From Anaeramoeba flamelloides (lineage: Eukaryota; Metamonada; Anaeramoebidae), in assembly GCA_027625915.1 (NCBI GenBank), contig JANTQA010000015.1:3100001-3164000 (forward strand): 64,000 bases of DNA, given 5' to 3'. The translations under genes and the position numbers were made by a program. Shown here piece by piece: positions 21,923 through 33,416 of the stretch (position 1 is its first letter; each line of letters opens with the position of its first letter). The notes under the pieces are model-generated. The model was not told the DNA's origin and did no database searches. It was given only the letters and a program-made list of their open reading frames with translations.

Positions 21923-22599
21923 ATGTATAAATAATTTCTATAAATAACCAACCGAGATACGACGAACAAGATAAAGTATGCCCAAAACCTATAATCTGAG
22001 TTTCATAATATAATATGTGTATTTTATATTTTTTTCTTCTGATTACAAATGTAAAATCCAATTTACTAACCAATAATATACCTTAGGTCAAATTAATTTT
22101 GAAAGTACACCCCTTGATATTTTCTGTATAATTTAAATTATGAATACAATTTTTTCGGAATATTCTTAATTGTTTCAAATTTTTCAATTTTTTAGATTTT
22201 TTGCAGTTTTGATTATTATCAAAATTTAATCGATTTTTTGAGATAAATTTTCCAAATTGATCCTTTATTTTTTCGATTTCTTTTTCAATAACAGTTCTTT
22301 AATTAATCAATATCATATTTATTTCAGGTTTATTGTTGGTTTTTTTGGTTGTTAAACTATATGTCTTCTAAAACAAAAAAAAAAAACACACTTTTTATTT
22401 TCAAGCACAGATCAAACCATTCAAAATGTTTTTTTTTTGACACTATTAATTTTTAAATACATTTGAAACTATGTTACACTAATACTATTTACATTCAATG
22501 ATAAAAGACTTTTATTTTAGACTCGTTAGTGGAGTAATTAATCCTTTGAACTTATATTCATTTTAAAATTAATTTTTGAAATTAAATAATTTGATAGTA
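21923..22599. other. Intergenic, no gene
   Basis: No coding, RNA or repeat signal was recognised beyond A/T homopolymers. Confidence 0.45.
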
Positions 22600-22963
22600 T
22601 TATCATCAAAAATTTTTTTCAAAATGAAATTAAAAAGTTGCTAATTTTACACTTTTTGATAACTTGACTTATCAATAAAAATTATTGGTTAATAAAAGAT
22701 TGGGATAAAAAATTATTTTAAAAGATATTTTACAATTTCAGCTGGAAAATCTAATATTCCGGGTTCTATAAAGATTTTTTTTAAAAATTTAATAGTAAAA
22801 AAATAAATTATTTTTTTATTCATCTTTAAGCGGTTTTATTAATATTTTTTTAATTTATTTCAAATTAATTTAATATATTTCAAATGTGAAACCAAATGGA
22901 TTGACTATTAAAGAAATATTTATTGATTTAAATCTAAAAAAATATTTGTTTTTTGATTTTCCT
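22600..22963 (+). repeat. Module Y next to hairpin array III
   Basis: Shares order and landmarks with 26,320-26,684: TTGCTAATTTT, TTATTGGTTAATAAAAGAT, AAAGATATTTTACAATTT and TTGACTATTAAAGAA. In both places it runs directly into a hairpin array. Confidence 0.75.
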
Positions 22964-23763
22964 TTAGGTCAGTTTTAATTTTTGAAATAAACAGAAAATT
23001 TAATAAATTTTAGGTTTATATCAAAAAGTAAAAAAAATGGCTGTTAGGTTTTTCAGAACTGAAAATAATCGACTTAAATCAATGATTTATTTCTATTTCA
23101 TTGAATTCTGGACAACCACCGTTAGGTTTTTTTTAATTTCTGAAATAAACCGAAAATTTCTGAAATTTTCTATTTATTTCAAAAACTAAAAAAAAACATA
23201 GGTACTCTACGGCACTCTATAGACATGTTCGTTAGGTTTTCTTGAGTTATCTGTTTTATTAGGAATTTCTATTGATTATCGTTAGTTTTTTTTATTTTTT
23301 GAAATAAACAGAAAATTTTAATAAATTTTCGGTTTATTTCGAAAAGTAAAAAAGACCTAGAACACTTCACAAATAAAAAAAAAAGTACAATAAAACCATG
23401 GTTATATTTTCTAAAAATTATTTGAATTGAGTAAAATATATTTGATTTAACTCATTTTTTTGAATCCTGGAAAATCTAGGGTACTTATATTAGGTAATTT
23501 TTTAACCTAGTGAAATAAACAGAAAATTTTTATAAATTTACGTTTTATTCCAAAAAGTAAAAAAAAAAAACTGTCATCAACATTACCAGAATTTAAAAGA
23601 ATTGAGTAAAATGTTTGATTTTTCATTTTTCTTTTGAATTCTGGAAAAGCACATTTATCTTTTTTTTTACTTTTTGAAATTCAAAGAAAATTGATTTAAT
23701 GTTTTTAGATTTCATAAATAAAAAAAATCCTAGGCACTCTACGGCATTTGACAGCACTTCACG
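22964..23763. repeat. Hairpin array III
   Basis: Order: B (22,964-23,042), A (23,047-23,116), B (23,121-23,200), linker D (GGTACTCTACGGCACTCTAT), B (about 23,280-23,355), A (23,407-23,475), A (23,583-23,649), and closing linker TAGGCACTCTACGGCATTTG at 23,731-23,750. Same modules and orientation as array IV, about 3.7 kb away. Confidence 0.85.
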
Positions 23764-24425
23764 AATTCCTAAAATCAATTTAAAAAATTTTGAAGGATTT
23801 AAAAATAGTTTTATTATCCACGTACTAAAGCTCATAAACTTGATTGAATTTTGTTTATTAATAATATTAAAAAGGAAATCATTCAAAATAATTTTTCTTT
23901 ATATTACTTTCTTTCAGAAATCCAGATTTTAGGATAATTTCCAGAGGATGGGTAATTCCAAATGAAATAATCCAAAAAAAATATCATTTTTAATTGATTT
24001 TATAAAGATCTTGGGTATTTTCAACAAACAGTCAGTTCAATAATTGTTGAGGAAAAATAAAAAAAACTTGCATTTATTAAATAGGACATGATACACAATT
24101 TGATTTTTCTTCTCCTGAATTATTACTTTGATTGAAAAAAAGGCGGTTTTTGGATTTGTTACTCAAAATAAAAGTAGTTCACCCCCAAAATATATCATTT
24201 TATAACACCTTAAAGTTTAAAAATTTCCAAATTGAAAAATAGTGAAAATAATTTATTTTTTTTAATAAAATTCTATTTCTTTACCAAGTATTTAAATCAA
24301 ATTAAAGATTGGTAAATTTGTCCAATATAATACAAGTTTCAAAAGCAATTCTGACTTTTAAATAAAAAACAAAAACAAACAAGCATTTCTTTCAAAGGAA
24401 CAAACCTTTTTCTTAAATTTTCAAA
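23764..24425. other. 5' flank of the OCH1-like gene; R3 fragment
   Basis: Contains a partial R3 copy at about 23,970-24,040 (ATATCATTTTTAATTGATTT...AAGATCTT). No gene was found. Confidence 0.5.
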
Positions 24426-25457
24426 ATGAAAAAAATATACGATTCAAAGAAAAAAAAGCCTACGTATTTGATAATTGTGGCTGTTATTTTCATTCTTCTT
24501 TTCCTACTTTGGTTGGTTGTTAACGAATACAAAAGGCCAACCAATTTAATACCAATTAGTGCCGAAATATGCTTAGTGGAAGAACAAAAAAAACAAGATA
24601 AAATCCAAAGCTTAGTCCACCAATATGACTTCAACGTCATTACACAAGACTATTGTTCAAGATGGTTTAATGACAATGAGGGAAGCCAATACCAACAACA
24701 AGAAGAAAAAGAAAAGAACAACCAAATCATAAAAAACATATACCAAATAGTCGATGACAAAAAAGAGATTCAAGAGGATCTTCAAAAGTATACCACAGGC
24801 TGGGGTGAACTCAACCAAGACTACGAACATTACCTCATGGACGATGGTGATTTAGAACAAATAATTTCAAGAATTGCAACAGCAGAAGAATATCAGTTGT
24901 ATGCAAAAATTGCATCGCCTGTTGTGCGTGCTGATTTTGCAAGAATTTTATTAATCTACTACCTTGGTGGTGTCTATGCCGATTCAAGTCTTGATGCCAG
25001 ATATCCATTAAACCAAATCATCTCGCCAAAGGACGAGTGTGTCTTGGGGATCGAGAAATATGAGAAGAAAATGGATAAATACTTGAACAAAGTCGATTTT
25101 TACTTTGTTCCAGAGATTGAAATGATCGACTCTTTTTGTAATTGGTTTTTTGCCTGCTCACCAAAGCATCCTTTATTTCGGAAACTCTTGGATCAATTGG
25201 TAAGCAATTTGAAAAGGATTGAAAAAAACAAGTCCCAACCACACTCGATCTCCGAGACATCGGGTGCACATATGCTTACAAAAGTGGTCAAGGAGTATTA
25301 CAAAAGCCAAGGATTTGATGGCATTTATATCTTGACACCACCCGAGGTTGGTTCGTCGGCAAATTCAAAACGATTCGTATGGACAAGCAACCGCCAAAAG
25401 TTAATGAAACGTCATTATTCTGATAATAAAGTACAAGGCTTGCACAAAATTTTATAG
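24426..25457 (+). CDS. OCH1-like / DXD-sugar-type glycosyltransferase, type II membrane protein
   Basis: 343 aa, intronless, from the first ATG. A basic cytosolic tail (1-13) is followed by one membrane anchor (about 14-34), a Lys/Gln/Glu stem and a catalytic domain. The family signature is VVRADFARILLIYYLGGVYA (residues 166-185). SPKHPLFRKLLDQL and ETSGAHMLTKVV are the other two conserved blocks of the sugar-binding DXD family (OCH1, IPC mannosyltransferases). Such enzymes act in the Golgi, adding mannose or galactose to glycans or lipids. The usual D-x-D after GGVY is here D186-S-S188-L-D190, so the second Asp is Ser unless D190 replaces it. The frame is GC-richer than its surroundings. Donor and acceptor sugars cannot be predicted. 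Confidence 0.85.
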   Translation: MKKIYDSKKKKPTYLIIVAVIFILLFLLWLVVNEYKRPTNLIPISAEICLVEEQKKQDKIQSLVHQYDFNVITQDYCSRWFNDNEGSQYQQQEEKEKNNQIIKNIYQIVDDKKEIQEDLQKYTTGWGELNQDYEHYLMDDGDLEQIISRIATAEEYQLYAKIASPVVRADFARILLIYYLGGVYADSSLDARYPLNQIISPKDECVLGIEKYEKKMDKYLNKVDFYFVPEIEMIDSFCNWFFACSPKHPLFRKLLDQLVSNLKRIEKNKSQPHSISETSGAHMLTKVVKEYYKSQGFDGIYILTPPEVGSSANSKRFVWTSNRQKLMKRHYSDNKVQGLHKIL

Positions 25458-26319
25458 TGCAACCAAACAATTTTTACACCCACACACAAACCACCACCAG
25501 GCTACACGAATCAGAGAAATTGAGTTTAATGATTTGAACTAATACATGCCATGAATATTTCCCTGATTTATTTGAAGAAATTTGTGAATTGAAATATTTG
25601 ATATATTTTTACACTTTCTTTTTTTTTTTTAACGTCGAAAGTCATTTTAAAAATAGCGAAAGGCTAAAAATTATTAAAAGGCAGACTGAAAACATTATTA
25701 AAAGATGAAATAGAAAATTGCTATTAACATTTTTTTTAAAACACTTTCTGTTTTCACTTTTTTGAAATGCCATAGCCAATTAATTGATTTTCCTTTTTTT
25801 ATCCATTATCAATAAATTACAAAAACACAAATTTCATTTCAATAAGAAGTCTTCCGTTTTATATGGGATCTTTTGGAAAAATTGTGATGAAAAAACAAAA
25901 AAAAAAAGATAAGCGACTTCGAGTCGTTTTCAAAAAGTGCTGATTATTTGTTTGATAAATCGTTTCGCAAACAATCGAATTTACTCGTTTTAAGCATTTT
26001 GAGTATCACTTTTGAAAAATTAAAGTCCCAGCTTTTTTAAAATGGCTGTAATAAGTGTATTAACACAGTCTTTCTAAGAAATTCTTGAATTTTAAAACTT
26101 GGGACTATTTCGTTAACATTTTACAATTTAAAAAAATTGAAAATAAATTTTTCTTCAAAGAGAAAACAATTTGAAGTAAAATTAGAAATAATAAAATTTT
26201 AGCATTGAGAGAACTCCAAGCTATCCAAGAAGAAAATATATCGTTTTGATAATGGATAAAAATTACTGCTGGATGCAAGAAAAAAAACGAATTTGGATAA
26301 TTGATTTTTTTCTTTTAAA
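25458..26319. other. 3' flank of the OCH1-like gene
   Basis: Begins with a CA-rich stretch (CACCCACACACAAACCACCA) about 40 bases after the stop. No gene; an open frame at 26,246-26,587 overlaps module Y and is AT-driven. Confidence 0.5.
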
Positions 26320-26684
26320 TTTTCTGAGGATGAAAAAAAATATTTTTCAAACAAAAATTCAACATTTGCTAATTTTTGACTTTTTGAATAAAATCAATTA
26401 TAATAAACATTATTGGTTAATAAAAGATCTTGGATCAAAATTTATTTTTAAAGATATTTTACAATTTAAGTTGGAACATCAATTTTCTCTCTTTCTATTA
26501 AGATTTTTTTCAAATTTAATTGTAAAAAATTTGAAAATTTTTTTGCTTCTAGTTTCGAGAGGTCATTTTATTATCTTTCAAATGTAGAATAAATCTAGTT
26601 AATATCTTTCTAATAAAAAATCAATTCTTTTGACTATTAAAGAATTATTTGTCTTAAATTGGAAAAAATTTTTTTTCTTTGATT
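26320..26684 (+). repeat. Module Y next to hairpin array IV
   Basis: Second copy of the module at 22,600-22,963, with matching landmarks in the same order and ending at the array edge (26,685). Confidence 0.75.
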
Positions 26685-27893
26685 GTTCCGTTAGGTTTTC
26701 CAGAATCCAAAAGTATAGAGTAAAATAAAAGATTTTTCTCTATTCTTTTGAATTCTGGAAAACCTAGGACACTTTCGTTTTTAATTTATGAAATTAAAAG
26801 AAAATTACAAAAAATTTTCATATTATTCCAAAAAGTAAAAAAAACTTTGACATTTTTCGTTAGGTTTTCCAGAATTCCAAAGAATTGAATTAAATCTTTG
26901 ATTTTTCTCTATTCATTTAAATTCTGGAAAATTGCGGTTAGCTTTTTTTGAGTTTTCTATTTATTTGTGAAAATCAATAGATTTTCGTTAGGTTTTTTTT
27001 ACTTTTTGAAATAAACCAAAAATTTATTAAAACTTTTCTGTTCATTTCAAAAAGTCAAAAAAACCTAGAATTCTTAACAGAATAAAACAAAAAAAAACAA
27101 GAAAAGATAGATACTCTAAGGTACTTGATGAAACTTTCGTTAAGTTTTCCTTAATGTAAAAAAAAACTTGAAATTAAATTATTTTTCTGTTTATTCCAAA
27201 AAGTAAAAAAAAACACAGATAACTATTCCAGAATTCAAAAGAATTGTTTAAATTCTTTGATTTTTTACTATTCTGTTATTTTCTGGAAAATCTAGGCACT
27301 TGATGACGTTTTTTTGTTCGGTTTTCCAGAATTTAAAAGAATCGAGTTATATCTTTGATTTTTCCCAATTCTTTTAAATTCTGGAAAACAGTCGTTAGCT
27401 TTAATTGAGTTTTCTGTTTATTTGTGAAAATCAATAGATTTTCGTTAGGTTTTTTTGAGTTTTCTATTTATTTGTGAAAATCAATAGATTTTTGTTAGGT
27501 TTTTTTTACTTTTTGAAAGAAACCGAAAATTTATTAAAACTTTTCTGTTCATTTCAAAAAGTCAAAAAAACCGAGAACACTTAACAGAGAAAACAAAAAA
27601 AAAAAAAACCAAGAAAAGATAAAGACTCTAAGGCACTTGATGACACTTTCTTTATGTTTTCTTTACTGTAAAAAAATTGAGTTAAATCTTTGATTTTTCT
27701 CAATACTTTTGAATTCTGCAAAATCACCTTTAGCTTTTTTTTAATATGAGAAATAAAAAGAATATTTCTTAAATTTTCGTTAAATTCTAAAATACATAAG
27801 GCTGGTTTTCTTGAGGTTTACTGTTTTATTTGTTAATTTCTAAAATTAAAAAAAAAACCTAGACACTTGACGACACTCTACGATACTTCCGGA
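26685..27893. repeat. Hairpin array IV (largest)
   Basis: A hairpins at 26,695-26,763, 26,865-26,931, 27,225-27,291 and 27,321-27,389, plus a degenerate one near 27,661-27,724. They alternate with B and C foldbacks (for example 26,938-27,070 and 27,395-27,575) and D linkers (CTAGGCACTTGATGACG, CTCTAAGGCACTTGATGACA, GACACTTGACGACACTCTAC). A C-B stretch near 26,940-27,060 is repeated almost word for word at 27,440-27,560, showing internal duplication. Confidence 0.87.
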
Positions 27894-28640
27894 AACTTAA
27901 AATTTATTTAGATATTTTTGTCCATAGCTTTGATTTCGGTAAGATTAGGTCTCATAGGTTATCTATTTTTTTTTTAAAAAATGAAAAAAATTATTATTTA
28001 AATAAATACAAGAAAAAGAAAAATAAAAGTAAGAAATAAAAGAAATTCAAAATAAAACACAAAGTAAAAAAACTTAATAAACAGTTTTTTGGTAGCAAGA
28101 GTTTTTAAATGGGTTGGTAATTGATTTCCTTTTATGTCAAATTTATGGATCACAACCATAATTTGTTTTAATAAATAGGTTTAAATATTTGATCATCTTA
28201 AGATCAAATCAAATATATTCCTTTATTAATTCTCAAAATAAGACCTTTGAAAAAAGAGAACGTATCTATAAAGTGCTTGGCTTTAAGACTAAGTATTTAT
28301 TTATTTTTTAGAACTTTCCCTAATAATTTTTTCACAAAATCCCAGAACAAGATGTAATGTAACAACTTGGTAGTAAAAAAAGTTCAATTATTAAAAAATC
28401 ATGCTATACTGATCTATCTGACTTAGTTCTCCTGAGTTGGTTTCAAATCGCATAATTTGGGTTATTTTACTTCAGTTTGATTAAGATTTAATCATGAACA
28501 AATTTTCCAATTTGGAATATGATTTTTTATTCCTTTTACCAATTCGAACACTTCAAAAACAAGAAAACTTGAAGAGGGGGAAATTAAACAAAATATATTA
28601 AAAAAGGGAACCAAAAACAGGATAAAAATATTAAAAATTG
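27894..28640 (+). repeat. Module X following array IV
   Basis: Contains GGTTGGTAATTGATTTCCTT, TTTATGGATCACAACCATAA and TTTAATCATGAACAAATTTT, which recur in order at 54,400-54,930 and in part (reversed) at 58,340-58,400. With module Y this makes a Y-array-X unit about 2.3 kb long (26,320-28,640). Confidence 0.7.
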
Positions 28641-29563
28641 TTGATTAAAAACGAATCCTTTTCAATTGATTTTCTTTAAAACTTTATTATTAAAACCATA
28701 TTTAATTGATAATCATCTTTACCGAATGAATTAAAAATGTCAAAAAAAAAAAAAAACTTTGGAATAATGCTGAAAAATGATGATAAAGAGTAAATCTTCC
28801 TGAAGGTCTAAAATATCACTAAAAGGTTAAGAATTTGAGTATTTAAAGGGTTCAATTTAACTTTCATTTCAAATATATTTTCATAATAAATTTCCACTAA
28901 TTTTTTTTGAAAATAACTGCTTTGTTGTAAATAGTATTAGATATTTCATTGGCTTTGAAACACGAAAGGATAATAATGTTAATAAAGATAATAAAAAAAC
29001 AACCAACCAAATATTTTATCCATTAACTTCAATTACACCTTACTCTTGATTTGTTAAATTTACATCAAATTTCCCTTGATATTATTTTCGAAAACAATTC
29101 GAAAAAAAATCTTTTTTTAGAATTGTTTTATTATTTTTCAAATTAAAAGATTAAGCAAGAATTAACTTGAATTATTTTTTAATTACAATGAAGTGAAAAG
29201 TTAAATATATACAATCTTAAAAGATTCCTAAAGACTTTCAAATTCATGAATTTATATTATCAGAAATAAAAAGTTACTATTATTTAAAAAATAGTTATTT
29301 TTAAAATAAGAAACAATCCAAGTAAAAAGACCAAACAAAAACCATCAAATTCCAATAAACGTTAACAAATATCCCATTTTCTTCTTTTTAATTTTATGGA
29401 AGAAAATTACAAAACCTTAAAAAAAATCCCGATCAAAAAATTCATTTTTTTAACAACCAAACCAAATAAACAATCGTTTTTTGTTTTTTAAATTTTCACA
29501 AAACAACTTCAAAATTTTAAACCCTTATCCAGACTGATCGTTTTCAATTCCTGACTTAATAAC
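28641..29563. other. 5' flank of ADA2, no gene
   Basis: AT-rich; no reading frame or repeat copy was recognised. The last 200 bases are richer in C on the plus strand (AACCAAACCAAATAAACAAT), likely the promoter/5' UTR region. Confidence 0.45.
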
Positions 29564-29817
29564 ATGAGTGTTCGTAAACCAATATTACCAACCTTTTATT
29601 GTCTCTCTTGTAAAAAAGATATTATTGAAGAAATAATGATAATTTGTGCCGAATGCAGAGAGACACTTCTTTGTTCAAACTGTTTTTCAAAAGGTGTTGA
29701 AGTACTATAATTTCTTATTTTTCTTTCTTTTAAAAACAACTAAACCTTTCTACTTTGATTCTTCTGACTTCTTTCTTTTGACCAATAAATTTTTTTGAAC
29801 TTTTTCAGATTTTTTTT

Positions 29818-29862
<45 letters not shown>

Positions 29863-31353
29863 TATAAGATCGATTCTTCTGATTTTTTTTCAAAAATAAA
29901 AATGTAATAGTGTACATCAAAAAAATTTTATTCAAAACCCTACAAACAGAACAAAAGAAAACAATTGATCTTTTTTTCTTTATTTAAAAGTTTTTTTTCT
30001 TTGATTTTTGATCCATTAAACCAAAAACAAAACCAACAAAAAAATAACAACAATTTTCTTCAAAAAACAATAACCCCAACACAAATAAAAACACCAAAAA
30101 AAACGATCATATAGTTTGGGAGGCATAAATCAAATCACCGTTACCAAGTCTTTACTGCACCAAACCAACCGATTTATTCTGTTGGCTGGACTGTTGAAGA
30201 CGAGACAAGGCTAGTCGAGTCGCTTTACAAGCACGGGTTTGGTAACTGGGAAGAAGTCTCGAAGGCGATCGGGAAGATGGACCGATACGAATGTGAAGAG
30301 CACTATAAGAAAATCTATTTCGGGTCAACCAAGTTTTCATATCCAGAACCGCTTGAAAGCATTATGGGCGAGGAAACAAATGGACAATTAACAACAAGCC
30401 AAAAGCCTAGCAAGAAACAGGTTCGAAAAAAAAAGGGCCCGCAATTGTCGTATCCGAAGATCAACCCATATGATCAAAACTATCCAAGGGGTAAAACGAT
30501 TTTTGCCGAGCACGCAGGATGGATGCCCAAAAGAGAAGAGTTAGAGTTCGAGTGGGATCAAAATGCAGAAAAGGTTACCAACACCTTCGGCTTTACCGAC
30601 AGTGCCGTTGATTGGGATCTCAAGTACAAAGTCCTCGAAGGCGTTCATCAACGGATCCTGCAACGAGAACAAAAAAAGGATTTTGTGATCAAAATGGGGC
30701 TTTTGTATCCCAAGTCTGTCATTGAAGGAGACAACCACGAAAGGCAGTGTAGAAAAAAACGACAGTTCCTCTCCAAATTTAGAATCTTTGCAAGATCTTT
30801 GGAAAACCGTGAGCAATTCGATCAAATCATCGATTCCATTTTTGAAGAATTCAAATTAAAATCAGAGATCAACCGTTTGCTGGAATGGAGACAATTGGGC
30901 TTTACTTCCTTTTCAGAAGGCGAACGTTATCAAAATCAAAAAAAGGCTGTGTTCACTAAGGCTAGAAGAGGTAAAAGAAAAATTAAATCACGTTCAAAGA
31001 CTTTGCCTACAAGTTATTCTTCGTCTTTTTCTTCTTCTTCTTCTTCAAGCAGCCAAAATAGGAAAAACAATAGCCAACCCAATAATTTAGAAAATTTTAA
31101 TACAAATAAATTAAAATTCCCTTTACCACCAAATAACTCTCATAATATCAATGATAAATTGTTATTAGATTCACAAGAATTTTTATCAGAAGGCGAAAAA
31201 AATCTTTGCGTACAGATTGGAATGGAGAAATTCCAATACCTTTTTATTAAAAATCACATACTATGTGGAGTTCCTCTTGAAAAGATTCCCAATTTGCAAA
31301 ATCAGCAAATGGAAATGCTTCAAAAATTTTTTACACAAAACGATTGGTTATAA
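29564..31353 (+). CDS. ADA2: Transcriptional adaptor ADA2 (SAGA-type histone acetyltransferase subunit), 2 exons
   Basis: Exon 1 (29564-29701) and exon 2 (30115-31353), joined in phase 0 through GTACTA and ATAG, give 458 aa. The junction reads CFSKGVE/FGRHKSNHRYQV and restores the ZZ zinc finger: C13, C16, C28, C31, C37, C40, H50, H54. A SANT domain follows (about 70-118, GWTVEDETRLVESLYKHGFG). The central ADA2 region includes FAEHAGWMPKREELEFEWD and WDLKYKVLEGVHQRILQREQ. A Ser-rich linker (SSSFSSSSSSSS) then leads to a C-terminal SWIRM domain (about 375-458). ADA2 binds GCN5 and stimulates nucleosomal histone acetylation in the nucleus. All zinc ligands are present. The 413-base intron holds an A run of nearly 40 at 29,820-29,858. 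Confidence 0.94.
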
Positions 31354-32329
31354 TATTAAAACTGAGGAAACTATTAAACGTATTTCAAGTTTTTTTTTTA
31401 TCTATTTCAAAAATTTTTTTATCCATTTTATTTTTGTTTTTTTGATTTAATTTTTTTATTTCTTCCAAATTTATTTATTTATCTATTTTAAGTATGTGTG
31501 TGTATGTGTGTTTGTGTGTATGTTTGTGTATGTAGATCCACATATATATGTATATGGATGGATAAAACAATATATTAACATATAAAAGTGTATGTTTGTA
31601 TCAAATTAAACTCTATTTTTATTTATAAATATAAATATGTCTTTATTATTATTTAAATTATGGCCAATTTTCATTTTCAAAGAATTTTTTTTTATGATTT
31701 ATTTTATAGCTATTGAAATAATAAAACACCATAAAAATATTATTTTCTGAATTAAGTTTTAATTTGTAGATTTTTTTTGTTTTTTTTATTAACAAAAATT
31801 ATTTGAGAAATAGAACGTGTGGAAATACATTTATTTTAAAAAGTAATGACTTTTAATGTTTTTTGAGATTGTTAGTAGAAAAGGATTTTTCAAGTTTTGT
31901 GTTTTATTTAAGTTAAGATTGTTTTAAAAAAATTCTTTCATTCATACTCCAATCTCTATATCACATTTAAAGATGGATCTTTCACTTTAATTAAAAGTGA
32001 AATTTCCAAAAAGTCTGAATAGAGAAAAAGTTTCTCACTTTATTCAAAATAGAAAACTTGTGTGTAGTTTTAATCTCAAAAAATATTTACTTTTTTAAAA
32101 TAGAGAAACTCTAAAAAATTTTAATTCTCGCAATCTTAAATTTACAAAAATGTTATCAGTTTTTGAAAAAAGGTTGTAAATAAATAGTGATTAAATTTCT
32201 GAGAATTAAAAAACTAAAAAATATAAATCAAATGTTTTTTTATCTATATAAGTTGTGTAATTCGAAATACACACACAGTAAATAAAATTATTTTAAGTCA
32301 AAGTGTCCCAACTTATTTTTCAAACTTCA
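31354..32329. other. 3' flank of ADA2 with TG-rich tract
   Basis: TATGTGTGTGTATGTGTGTT and related TG-rich sequence at about 31,493-31,535 lies some 140 bases after the stop. No gene beyond it. Confidence 0.6.
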
Positions 32330-32790
32330 ATTATTTTATATAAATGACCTTTGAAGAACAAATAAGAAATAAGTAGAATAATACACATCAAAGAAATGTT
32401 GATATATATCTGAAAGAAAACTAATTAATCAATAGATTTTCTTAAAAATTGAAAAACTCAAATTCTTAGGGCCATATTGAGAAAAACAACACTGTTCGTT
32501 TTTAAACTTCTACTGGTATTTGAATAATAAATAGGAAACATTTTTAACTTTGTTTTCTATACTTTTCTTATACAAATCAAGTCCCCAAACGAAGTTTGTT
32601 GGTATACTAGGGTCTATATTTGAAAAAGGAAATGAAAATGAAGTCAAAATTATTCACTTTTATTAAACATATATCAAGATCAAAGATTGAATAGAAGTGC
32701 AATAGAATTCAATATGATTTCTCAACAATAATTTCCATGGTTTCAATAACCTTATAATAACACATTTTTACCAAGCGACTATTGATCTTG
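32330..32790 (+). repeat. R4 repeat, copy interrupted by MITE M1
   Basis: Left half (ACCTTTGAAGAACAAATAAG ... CTCAAATTCTTAG) and right half (CAAGATCAAAGATTGAATAG ... CCTTATAATAACACATT) match the continuous copy at 57,800-58,080. The intervening 32,512-32,690 is a reversed M1 element missing from the other copy. Confidence 0.72.
32512..32690 (-). mobile_element. MITE family M1, copy 3 (nested in R4)
   Basis: ACTGGTATTTGAATAATAAA at the left. The complement of its right part (CACTTCATTTTC-type core) matches copies 1 and 2. It sits inside an otherwise colinear R4 copy. Confidence 0.65.
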
Positions 32791-33258
32791 CAATAAAAAA
32801 TTTTTTTGCAACTGAATGAAGTTTTAAAAAAAAATCGAAAAATAAAAACAAAAATGTGAAAAAATGATTAAAAATGATTTCAATTTTGAAAATTTCCAAA
32901 ATAAAATTTTTTCTACTAATATTTATGCAAATCCTTTAAACACATGTTTTTAACCATTACAACTGGGCCCCTTTGACGGAAAAATAGTTTATTTCTAGAA
33001 TTGATTAAATCAGATTGTTTTTAAAAAAAATTGAATTTTACTTTGTTTAAAATTTTTTAATTTGATCTACAATTATGCTAATTAAAATAAAAATAATAAA
33101 AAGAAAAATGTAAATAAAATAATATTCTAAAATAAATTATTTTTATTTTTGTGAACTGAAAAGATTTACCAATTATTTTAATTTATTTATTTTTTTTTAT
33201 TCAATAAAGTTTTTCAGAAAGTAATATTTTGGTAAAAATATGAACTAATTTATTGGAT

Positions 33259-33297
<39 letters not shown>

Positions 33298-33416
33298 GAA
33301 TAATATTTATCTTTAATGAAAAATGAAAAAAAAAAAAAAACAAGTCCATCTCAATATTATATTGTTTAGATCTAAAAATTTTAATCTTGTGTTTGCCTCA
33401 GAATTTATTTAAATAT
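32791..33416. other. 3' flank of the PAS gene with long T run
   Basis: About 35 consecutive T at 33,261-33,295. No gene. Confidence 0.6.

Noticed and set aside
22964-23763. Hairpin array as a CRISPR array
   Set aside because: Units are palindromic modules of several kinds without unique equal-length spacers, and the DNA is eukaryotic with spliced genes.
24413-25470. Minus-strand frames inside the OCH1-like gene
   Set aside because: Antisense shadows of a well-supported plus-strand gene.
26246-26587. 113-codon plus frame
   Set aside because: Covers module Y, whose other copy at 22.6 kb is not open in the same frame; it is AT-driven.
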